From Cellvibrionales bacterium UBA2618 (GTDB taxonomy: Bacteria; Pseudomonadota; Gammaproteobacteria; Pseudomonadales; Porticoccaceae), in contig DDJS01000058.1 of NCBI GenBank assembly GCA_002339165.1, forward strand, positions 1-5,914: 5,914 nucleotides of DNA. The letters are read 5' to 3'. The translations under genes were made by a program, and so were the position numbers. Shown piece by piece: positions 1 to 5,468 of the stretch (positions are counted from its first letter, which is position 1; the number at the start of each line of letters is the position of its first letter). A model generated the notes under the pieces. That model saw only the letters and a program-made list of their open reading frames with translations. It ran no database searches and had not been told where the DNA came from.

Positions 1-2038
1 CCAATTTAAACCCGTCGACGCCGGCCAACGCGTGCTCGCCGAGCGCACCGACGCGCCGGCATGGACCCATTATGGTGCGTCCGCTAGCGGCAACAGTTAC
101 AGTTCAGCCGAGCAGATCAATCGCGACAACGTGGCGACGCTGCAGCACGTCTGGACCTTTAATACCGATGAAGACGCAGCCACCAGCAATACCTTTCAGA
201 CCACCCCAATCGAGATCGATGGCAATCTGATTTTTTGTTCGCCGAGTAATCGGGTGTTTAGTCTCGACGGCGACACCGGCGAGAAAAACTGGGTTTACGA
301 CCCCAAAGTCGAACGCGACAAGGTGCCGTTTTTTGTCTGTCGCGGTCTGGCACACCACCGCACTCTGAACGCTAGCGCCGCCCTCGACAGCGCTGTAAAC
401 AACCCTGCGGCCTGCACGAGTCGCGTGCTGATGGGCACGGTCGACGACCGCTTGCTAGCGCTCGATGCCAACACCGGCGAGCCCTGCCCAGACTTTGGCA
501 ACGGTGGTGAGATCGACCTCAGCCAAGGACTCGGCAAGATCATGCGCGGTCATCACTTTGTCAGTTCACCGCCAGCGGTAATCGGCGATATCGCGGTGGT
601 AGGCTCTTTTATTATGGACAACCAATCAAACCGCCAACCGCCCGGCGTGGTGCGTGCCTACAATGTGCACAGCGGCAAGTTGGCGTGGGCCTGGGACGTG
701 CTTCAAGCGACCGCTCACCCGCCGTTAAAAGAGGGCCAAAGTTACCCAATAAATACGGCTAACGTCTGGTCGCTAATGAGCGTCGACGAAGATCTCGGCC
801 TGATCTACCTGCCAACGGGCAATGTACCGCCGGACTTTTTTGGCGGCTTTAGAAGCCCCGAGCAGGACCGCTACCCAAGCTCTGTGGTCGCGCTCGAGGC
901 CGCCACAGGCAATGTACGCTGGAGTTTTCAAACCGTGCACCACGACATCTGGGACTACGACGTGGGCGCTCAACCGGTGTTGCTCGATTTCCCGCTAGAC
1001 GATGGCACCACCGCTCCGGCGGTGATCGTTGCCACCAAGTGGGGCGACGTCTTTGTGCTCGACCGGCGCACCGGCGAGCCGCTTACCGAGGTGGTCGAAA
1101 AACCGGTGCCGCAGAACCCTGCCGACGGCGAATGGCTATCGCCCACGCAACCCTTTTCAGTGGGTTTTCCAAGCTTTGCACCGCAAGATCTCAGCGAACA
1201 ACAGATGTGGGGCAGTACCCTGTTCGACCAGCTATGGTGCCGCATCGCCTTTAAAAAACGCCGCTATGACGGGCTTTTCACGCCCCAAAGTCTGCAAGGT
1301 ATCATTCAAAATCCCGGCAATTTCGGTGCCGTCGACTGGGGTAGCGTATCGATCGATCCCCAGCGCCAATTGATGCTGGTGAACAGCACCGGCATGCCGT
1401 TTGAGCAGATTCTCTACACCCGAGAGGATGCCGATAGGCTCGGCTTTAAGCTCTGGGGCAGCGACGACAGCCCACCCAGCGCAGAGACCAACGCCGCTGC
1501 TGACAATACTGGTGCCAGCGCCGTAGAGAACGACGATTACAACGACCGGTTCGCCGCGGCAGACTCGGTATCCGGCGCGGCATGGCCACTGGCAGGCACC
1601 CCCTATGGCGTAACCAGCAACCCGTTTTTATCGCCGCTCGGCTTTCCCTGCCACCAACCGCCATGGGGTGAGCTAACCGCCGTCGACCTCGCCACCCGCA
1701 AAGTACTCTGGCAGCGGCCACTCGGCACCACCGACGGTCACGCGCCCCTCGGGCTGGCCTTTCCGACCGGCGTTTTTAACATTGGCGGTACCGCAGTCAC
1801 CCGCGGTGGCTTGACCTTTGTCGCAGGTACCATCGACAACTATCTGCGCGCCTTTGATAGCGAGACCGGCGAAGAACTCTGGCGCGGCGCGCTGCCAGCG
1901 GGCGGTCAAGCTGGGCCTATGAGCTTTGTCTCGCCGACCAGCGGCGATCAATTCGTGGTCATAGCGGCGGGCGGGCACGTCTCTATGCGCACCGATCAAG
2001 GCGATGCGCTGGTGGCGTTTCGCTTGCCAAGGCCCTAG
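1..2038 (+). CDS. gcd: PQQ-dependent membrane-type glucose dehydrogenase family protein, 5'-truncated by window edge
   Basis: Quinoprotein dehydrogenase that would oxidise a sugar (glucose type) or related polyol in the periplasm and pass electrons to ubiquinone. The frame is open from base 2 through the GTG at 32, so that GTG is probably internal. Numbering from it: the N-terminal quinoprotein signature lies at 11-37 (W11, Y13-G14, Y23-S24, N30, N33-V34, L37). CRGLAHH (103-109) carries His109, matching E. coli Gcd His262. WD at 307-308 matches catalytic Asp466, and Lys336 in ATKWGD matches Lys493. Beta-propeller tryptophan repeats and the C-terminal LPAGGQAGPM...VVIAAGG block (621-648) are present. 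The constant offset of about 153-158 from Gcd numbering predicts roughly 150 missing residues, which in that family form five membrane helices. A 30-residue-longer acidic segment lies near 470-516. The stop TAG (2036-2038) overlaps the opposing gene. Family assignment is firm from remembered alignment; substrate is unproven, and quinate/shikimate-type relatives are the alternative. Confidence 0.93.
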   Translation, partial: QFKPVDAGQRVLAERTDAPAWTHYGASASGNSYSSAEQINRDNVATLQHVWTFNTDEDAATSNTFQTTPIEIDGNLIFCSPSNRVFSLDGDTGEKNWVYDPKVERDKVPFFVCRGLAHHRTLNASAALDSAVNNPAACTSRVLMGTVDDRLLALDANTGEPCPDFGNGGEIDLSQGLGKIMRGHHFVSSPPAVIGDIAVVGSFIMDNQSNRQPPGVVRAYNVHSGKLAWAWDVLQATAHPPLKEGQSYPINTANVWSLMSVDEDLGLIYLPTGNVPPDFFGGFRSPEQDRYPSSVVALEAATGNVRWSFQTVHHDIWDYDVGAQPVLLDFPLDDGTTAPAVIVATKWGDVFVLDRRTGEPLTEVVEKPVPQNPADGEWLSPTQPFSVGFPSFAPQDLSEQQMWGSTLFDQLWCRIAFKKRRYDGLFTPQSLQGIIQNPGNFGAVDWGSVSIDPQRQLMLVNSTGMPFEQILYTREDADRLGFKLWGSDDSPPSAETNAAADNTGASAVENDDYNDRFAAADSVSGAAWPLAGTPYGVTSNPFLSPLGFPCHQPPWGELTAVDLATRKVLWQRPLGTTDGHAPLGLAFPTGVFNIGGTAVTRGGLTFVAGTIDNYLRAFDSETGEELWRGALPAGGQAGPMSFVSPTSGDQFVVIAAGGHVSMRTDQGDALVAFRLPRP

Positions 2039-3027
2039 GTAGCCACCTGCAAGACAATCTTGCCCACGTGCTGATTGCTCTCCATCAAGCGGTGTGCCTC
2101 GGCCACCTCGGCGAGCGGAAAGCTGGCGTGGACCTGCGGCGCAATCGCCCCTGACGCCAGTAACGGCCAGGCGTGTTCTAGCAATTCTCGGGCGATACGC
2201 GCCTTGGCATCCACGCTTTGCGGCCGCAACGTCGAGCCGGAAATTGTCAGCCGTTTGAGCATCACCGGCATCATATCGAGCTTGACCCGCGCACCAGCGA
2301 GAAAGGCAATGCTCACTAGCCTGCCGTCTAGCGCCGCGCAGGCGATATTTTTTTGCACATAATCGCCGCCGACCATGTCGAGGATGACATCAACGCCGCG
2401 GTTGTCGGTGAGCGCCATCACCTCGGTAACGTAATCGTCGCGCGTGCTGTCGATGGCACGCTCGGCACCCAGCGCCTCGCAGGCCCGACACTTGGCAGCG
2501 CTGCGCGCGCTGGCAAACACCCGCACACCGCTGGCCGCGGCTAGCTGTATAGCGGTCACACCAATACCGCTGGTGCCTCCGTGAACCAGCAGGCTATCGC
2601 CGGCGGTTAACCGCGCGCGCTGAAACAAATTGCTCCACACGGTAAAAAATGTCTCGGGCAAGCTGGCCGCCTCGAGCATACTCAAACCCTCTGGAATCGG
2701 CAGGCACTGGCCGGCCGGCACTGCCACATACTCGGCGTAAGCGCCGCCATTGCAGAGCGCGCAGACGCGATCGCCGATCGACCAGCGATCAACTCCAGCA
2801 CCTAGCGCGACAATTTCGCCGGCCGCCTCCAGACCGATGATCGGCGAGGCATCTGCGGGCGGGGCGTAAAAGCCCAGGCGCTGTAAAATATCTGGGCGAT
2901 TAATGCCGCTGGCCAGCACTCTAATCAACACCTCGCCTGGACGGCACTCGGGCACGTCCCCGGTCGCCATAGTGAGTTGCTCGGGACCACCGGCACCCTT
3001 TACATCGATAAAAGTCATGCTCGCCAT
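2035..3027 (-). CDS. Zinc-independent NAD(P)H:quinone oxidoreductase, PIG3/QOR type (MDR superfamily)
   Basis: Cytoplasmic medium-chain reductase expected to reduce quinones or alpha,beta-unsaturated carbonyls with NADPH. Numbered from the chosen start (330 aa), the GroES-like domain covers roughly 1-120, with SGINRPDILQR (40-50) and GLEAAGEIV (65-73) typical of PIG3. The Rossmann domain carries HGGTSGIG at 149-156 and an SARSAAKCRACEALGA segment near 173-188. The end MESNQHVGKIVL (315-326) matches the usual C-terminus. No structural-zinc cysteine cluster is visible, as expected for this branch. The frame extends to a TTG at 3045, but I prefer ATG 3025-3027. It has GGGTGAG (3034-3040) six bases upstream and begins close to where family members start; ATG 3016-3018 is a second option. 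Its stop shares CTAG with the convergent dehydrogenase. A possible promoter sits just upstream. Function is inferred from family; the substrate is unknown. Confidence 0.92.
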   Translation of the reverse strand: MASMTFIDVKGAGGPEQLTMATGDVPECRPGEVLIRVLASGINRPDILQRLGFYAPPADASPIIGLEAAGEIVALGAGVDRWSIGDRVCALCNGGAYAEYVAVPAGQCLPIPEGLSMLEAASLPETFFTVWSNLFQRARLTAGDSLLVHGGTSGIGVTAIQLAAASGVRVFASARSAAKCRACEALGAERAIDSTRDDYVTEVMALTDNRGVDVILDMVGGDYVQKNIACAALDGRLVSIAFLAGARVKLDMMPVMLKRLTISGSTLRPQSVDAKARIARELLEHAWPLLASGAIAPQVHASFPLAEVAEAHRLMESNQHVGKIVLQVAT

Positions 3028-3057
3028 AGAAGACTCACCCAGCAATAAGAGCTAACG

Positions 3058-3086
3058 ATTATGCAGCTTATGCCGTCGGCCAGCAA
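3058..3086 (-). promoter_or_regulatory. Candidate sigma-70 promoter for the quinone oxidoreductase
   Basis: Read on the minus strand, TTGCTG (3086-3081) is followed by exactly 17 bp and CATAAT (3063-3058). CATAAT matches five of six bases of the -10 consensus; TTGCTG matches only the first three of TTGACA. Transcription would start near 3051, giving a 5' leader of about 24 nt that contains the GGGTGAG ribosome site. Position and spacing are good, the -35 is weak. Confidence 0.4.
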
Positions 3087-3124
3087 TCGTCACGCGCGCT
3101 GTAATTACCAGTAAAAAATAAGGT

Positions 3125-3643
3125 ATGATCGACCTAATTATGGCATTAAATAATAAGAGGTGGCCCATCGACACTCCCGTACCAACCGAAAAAAAACCGG
3201 TCGACCTATCGACCCGTGCTCTAGACGATAAGTTCGAGCGCCGCGGACACGTGACCTTTAACTGGGACGATGTGCAACCCGTCACGCTGCCAAATGGCGT
3301 GGTGTCAAAGATGTACCGCGTCGGCAGCCCGAGCAAACAGGCATCGCCCACGGTGTTTAAGGTGTACTACCCACCCGACGTTCTGATCGAACCCCACACC
3401 CACGACTGCGACTACACCGAAATGATCCTCGAGGGCTCGCAAAAGGTCGGTCGGAAATGGCTGTATGCCGGGGATATTCGCGTTGGTATCGCCAACCGTG
3501 GCTACGGACCACTGCTCGCAGGCCCAGAGGGCGCAACCATACTGTTTGTGTTTGCCAACGGTAACTGGCCCGCCCTACCCCTCGGCAAAAGCAAGGGCAA
3601 GACCTTGCACAGCGACGTCATCGCCAACAGTATCGTCGATTAG
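3125..3643 (+). CDS. Cupin-fold protein of unknown function
   Basis: Single-domain cupin of 172 aa with no signal peptide or membrane segment. Residues 1-55 are polar and unassigned; the cupin core runs from about 75 to 146. Cupin motif 1 is visible as His91-Thr-His93, Glu99 and Gly104. Motif 2 follows at AGDIRVGIANRGYGPLLAGPEG (115-136), but the position usually held by a metal-binding histidine (PHGP in many cupins) is Tyr127 (GYGP). The metal site may therefore be altered to two His plus Glu, or lost. Start choice is uncertain: ATG 3125 has AAGG only one base before it, ATG 3140 has no ribosome site, and a good purine-rich AAGAGGTGG (3155-3163) lies inside the frame with no standard start codon after it. 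It stands alone between a divergent oxidoreductase and a gene-poor spacer. I cannot name a substrate or reaction; possible roles include a small-molecule sensor, an isomerase or a dioxygenase-like enzyme. Confidence 0.8.
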   Translation: MIDLIMALNNKRWPIDTPVPTEKKPVDLSTRALDDKFERRGHVTFNWDDVQPVTLPNGVVSKMYRVGSPSKQASPTVFKVYYPPDVLIEPHTHDCDYTEMILEGSQKVGRKWLYAGDIRVGIANRGYGPLLAGPEGATILFVFANGNWPALPLGKSKGKTLHSDVIANSIVD

Positions 3644-3670
3644 AGACGCGCGTCGTATCTGGGATTATGT

Positions 3671-3760
3671 TCTCCTAACGCGGTGTAATGCATCGCCGCG
3701 CTGAAATGCACGTCCGTGCTAATATCAAGCGCCGCACTAAAATAGATCGCTGTGTTGAAG
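3671..3760. repeat. Degenerate tandem repeat, five 18-bp units
   Basis: Five consecutive units of exactly 18 bp: 3671-3688, 3689-3706, 3707-3724, 3725-3742 and 3743-3760. Representative units are TGCATCGCCGCGCTGAAA and TCAAGCGCCGCACTAAAA. Column 1 (T), column 10 (G) and column 14 (T) are the same in all five. Columns 4, 8, 9, 12, 16, 17 and 18 agree in four of five. The next 18 bases downstream do not fit; the 18 bases upstream keep only the three invariant columns. The units are diverged, so this is an old or loosely conserved array. Its role is unknown. Confidence 0.6.
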
Positions 3761-3893
3761 AACCCGCCACTTGTGGCTCGGCCCTGTTATACCTGCGATA
3801 GAAGGTCGTTGATCAAAGGTCACCAGCATTTGGCATTTAAGCGCGGGCAAAGCAACAGCCCCAAGGATTCGCCGCTAATGCGTCGTGCACCTT

Positions 3894-3921
3894 AAAAAAG
3901 CGCCCCCATAACCGCGGGCGC
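3894..3921 (-). terminator. Rho-independent terminator, minus strand
   Basis: On the minus strand GCGCCC (3921-3916) pairs with GGGCGC (3905-3900) across a 10-nt loop and runs directly into six T residues (3899-3894). This is a textbook intrinsic terminator for transcription coming from the cysH-like gene, though it lies about 244 bp past that gene's stop. On the plus strand the stem is not followed by a T run, so it should not stop transcription from the cupin side. Confidence 0.65.
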
Positions 3922-4082
3922 AGTGTGCCATGCGACGGTTATTGACGGTTAGATTGCCGCGTTGCGACGGCGCTCTGTTGGAAACTATTTTGCGACTAAG
4001 CGCAAGATTAATCGATGGCAGCCCACTGGTTCACAACCGCAGAGCCTGCTTTAACAACCGCCGCCCTGCCTGTTCTGGATAC

Positions 4083-4110
4083 AGCGCTGCCTTTTATGAC
4101 ACGCAGCGCT
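4083..4110. repeat. Perfect 8-bp inverted repeat (hairpin)
   Basis: AGCGCTGC (4083-4090) and GCAGCGCT (4103-4110) are perfect reverse complements around a 12-nt loop. Neither strand has a T run after it, so it is not an intrinsic terminator. It starts 55 bp past the cysH-like stop and could cap or stabilise the 3' end of that mRNA; this is an inference from position only. Confidence 0.45.
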
Positions 4111-4164
4111 ACTGGTTCCGTATTACTGGCTCTTTGCTGCTGGTTAAGGCCCACAGGAAAAGGG

Positions 4165-4785
4165 CTACTGAGTATGCAGGCCGCACTCGCGATTCTCGAG
4201 CACCTTGGTCGGATCGTAGTAGTCGTCTTCGCTGGTCAGCGAGTGTTGCGCCAGATACTGGTCGAGTTCGCCGTCGCTCCAGTAGAAAAATGGGCTCACC
4301 TTGAGGACGCCATCGCCGCCGCGGGTGACGATATCGAGAGAGTCGCGAAACGCGGTCTGTCCCTTGCGAAGATTGGTAAACCACAGATCACTGCGGTGCT
4401 CGCCCATGGCGCGCTTAAACGGCTCGAGCTTGACCTGCTCGGTGAAAGCATCATGCTTTGGGTCGTCAACCCCGGGTATGCCGCCCATCACCACGTCTCG
4501 ATGCGCGGCGCTCTGGCGCGGTACGTACAACGCCACCTGCAAGTCGAGCTGCGCGATCAATTGCTCGGCGTGGCCATAGGTGGCCGCTGTGTTGTAACCA
4601 GAATCGCACCAGATCACCGTCATAGACGGCATCGCTTGGGTGCAGGCGTGCAAGATGGTGGCCTCGTAGGGGCGAAAATTGGTTGTCACTACCGGTCGTT
4701 GGCCGTGAGCGAGCGCCCAGTCGACAATTTGAGCCGGGGCTTTATCGCGTAACTCGGCATTCACTGCCGCTAAATCAAGTTCCAT
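4165..4785 (-). CDS. cysH: PAPS reductase (CysH-like) family protein, thioredoxin-dependent type
   Basis: Cytoplasmic adenylylsulfate-family reductase expected to reduce PAPS to sulfite with thioredoxin in assimilatory sulfate reduction. In 206 aa the PP-loop-like segment TTNFRPYEATILHA is at 34-47, followed by VIWCDSGYNTAATY (57-70), KLEPFKRAM (119-127), WFTNLRKGQTAFRDSL (135-150, arginines for nucleotide binding), GVLKVSPFFYWSDGELDQYL (159-178) and the C-terminal RECGLH (199-204) with the catalytic Cys201. The CC and CxxC cysteines of [4Fe-4S] APS reductases are absent, favouring PAPS. It is about 40 residues shorter than E. coli CysH (244 aa), mostly because the linker between YWSDGELDQYL and ECGLH is short, and it looks complete. 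Start ATG 4783-4785 has GAGG five bases upstream (4791-4794). No cysI, cysJ, cysN or cysD neighbour is seen. A nucleotide-related non-sulfate role for this compact branch is possible but less likely. Confidence 0.88.
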   Translation of the reverse strand: MELDLAAVNAELRDKAPAQIVDWALAHGQRPVVTTNFRPYEATILHACTQAMPSMTVIWCDSGYNTAATYGHAEQLIAQLDLQVALYVPRQSAAHRDVVMGGIPGVDDPKHDAFTEQVKLEPFKRAMGEHRSDLWFTNLRKGQTAFRDSLDIVTRGGDGVLKVSPFFYWSDGELDQYLAQHSLTSEDDYYDPTKVLENRECGLHTQ

Positions 4786-4804
4786 GGGGACCTCGTCGGA
4801 GCGC

Positions 4805-4896
4805 TGTTACAAAAGGGCCGAGATGGTAACAACAACGCGTAGCCACGAACAGGCGATGGTCAGACCGATATGTTCTATATTATAACGGCGGTAACA
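4805..4896. repeat. GTAACA motif present three times upstream of the cysH-like gene
   Basis: TGTTAC at 4805-4810 and GTAACA at 4826-4831 form a 6-bp inverted repeat with a 15-nt loop. A second GTAACA lies at 4891-4896, and the larger GGTAACAA is shared by 4825-4832 and 4890-4897. The pair flanks the candidate -10 box, so they could be regulator sites or a leader hairpin. No known regulator is identified from the sequence. Confidence 0.35.
4879..4884 (-). promoter_or_regulatory. Candidate -10 box for the cysH-like gene
   Basis: A perfect TATAAT reads on the minus strand at 4884-4879, which would give a leader of roughly 85 nt before the ATG at 4785. No TTGACA-like hexamer is found 16-18 bp upstream, so either an activator assists or the box is chance in a locally AT-rich spot. 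Confidence 0.3.
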
Positions 4897-5054
4897 ATTG
4901 ACGCGCTGTAAGTGAGCTTGCGGGCAGAGCCTGCAAACCAACAACGCAGTCAAAGGCTGCAGACAAAAGTCACGGGCAGAGACAACGTGCAGTCAGAAAA
5001 GCGTCTGCGCACCCCCCACCCTGCAACTGCTAACCCGCTGCAACCCGCCGTCGG

Positions 5055-5084
5055 GGTGTCCATGCACAAAACGCGGCGGACACC
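5055..5084. repeat. 7-bp inverted repeat just downstream of the VOC gene
   Basis: GGTGTCC (5055-5061) pairs with GGACACC (5078-5084) across 16 nt, starting 9 bp past the VOC stop codon. The position suits a transcript end, but no T run follows on the minus strand, so I do not call it an intrinsic terminator. Confidence 0.35.
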
Positions 5085-5093
5085 GCGCAGTGA

Positions 5094-5468
5094 TTAGCCG
5101 CCCCAGTTAAAAAACGCTACTTTGTTGCCGTCGGGATCTTTAAAGTAACCGCCGTACCAGACGTCGGGTAGACGCACACCGGGCGCGCCCTCATCGGTGC
5201 CGCCGAGCTCGAGCGCCTTGGCGTGTAATTTTTGCACCGTCTGGTTATCCGCGACGTTAATCGATAGCATGTTGCCATTGCCGGGGTGGCAGTCGTTGCC
5301 ATCAAAGGGCAAACACACGCCCACCATTGGCTCGTTCATGCTCTTGCCAATCATCGCAATTCGATCCATCTCTATCTGCACAGTGCATCCCATGTCAGCC
5401 AGTAATTCTGACCAAAACGCGATTGACCGCTGCATATCGCTAACACCTAGGGTGACGTATCCAATCAT
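5094..5468 (-). CDS. VOC family protein (glyoxalase/bleomycin-resistance fold)
   Basis: Small cytoplasmic protein of 124 aa with two beta-alpha-beta-beta-beta modules: MIGYVTLGVSDMQRSIAFW (1-19) opens the first, and NMLSINVADNQTVQKLHAKA (66-85) the second. The end GTDEGAPGVR (90-99), YGGYFKDPDGNK (105-116) is typical of a common bacterial VOC branch. The positions that bind metal in glyoxalase I-type members are replaced: Tyr4 for the first His, Met67 for the middle His, and Ala118 for the Glu near the end (GNKVAF). A glyoxalase activity is therefore not supported, and a binding or unassigned role is more likely. Start ATG 5466-5468 has GGAGAG (5476-5481) seven bases upstream, which fixes it well. 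It lies upstream of the cysH-like gene on the same strand, but with a 308-bp gap that argues against tight co-transcription. Family certain, function unknown. Confidence 0.88.
   Translation of the reverse strand: MIGYVTLGVSDMQRSIAFWSELLADMGCTVQIEMDRIAMIGKSMNEPMVGVCLPFDGNDCHPGNGNMLSINVADNQTVQKLHAKALELGGTDEGAPGVRLPDVWYGGYFKDPDGNKVAFFNWGG

Larger units (their letters stand above)
3644..4164. other. Gene-poor spacer (521 bp) between the cupin and the cysH-like gene
   Basis: No convincing protein-coding gene. From left to right it holds a 10-bp palindrome just after the cupin stop (GACGCGCGTC, 3645-3654), a degenerate 18-bp tandem repeat (3671-3760), a 47-codon frame without ribosome site (3752-3895), a minus-strand terminator hairpin (3894-3921), short GACGGTTA repeats (3934-3951) and a perfect 8-bp inverted repeat (4083-4110). 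The plus-strand frames that cross into the cysH-like gene look like antisense shadows of it. The part from about 3922 to 4164 would be the 3' untranslated region of the cysH-like transcript if that transcript ends at the terminator. Confidence 0.6.
4786..5093. other. 308-bp spacer between the VOC gene and the cysH-like gene
   Basis: No gene supported; the 61-codon plus-strand frame here has no ribosome site or recognisable product. The half nearest the cysH-like gene has control-region character: a TATAAT box and three GTAACA/TGTTAC motifs. The half nearest the VOC gene holds a 7-bp inverted repeat (5055-5061 with 5078-5084) and loosely repeated GCAG-containing segments between 4921 and 5000, including CGGGCAGAG at 4921-4929 and again at 4973-4981. 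Confidence 0.55.

Noticed and set aside
3028..3045. Upstream TTG start for the quinone oxidoreductase, adding six residues
   Set aside because: Those codons contain the ribosome-binding sequence GGGTGAG for the ATG at 3027, and family members start near that ATG.
3930..4304. 124-codon plus-strand open frame in the spacer
   Set aside because: Arginine-rich composition typical of an out-of-frame translation, no start signal, and it runs into the antisense of the cysH-like gene.
4015..4752. 245-codon plus-strand open frame overlapping the cysH-like gene
   Set aside because: It is almost wholly antisense to a gene with clear motifs, has no recognisable domain or ribosome site, and long antisense frames are expected opposite GC-rich coding sequence.
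4897..4902. Plus-strand TTGACG as a -35 box
   Set aside because: No -10-like hexamer at 16-18 bp downstream and no gene on that strand.
4912..5097. 61-codon plus-strand frame between VOC and cysH-like genes
   Set aside because: No ribosome site, low-complexity polar translation, overlaps repeats and the hairpin after the VOC gene.
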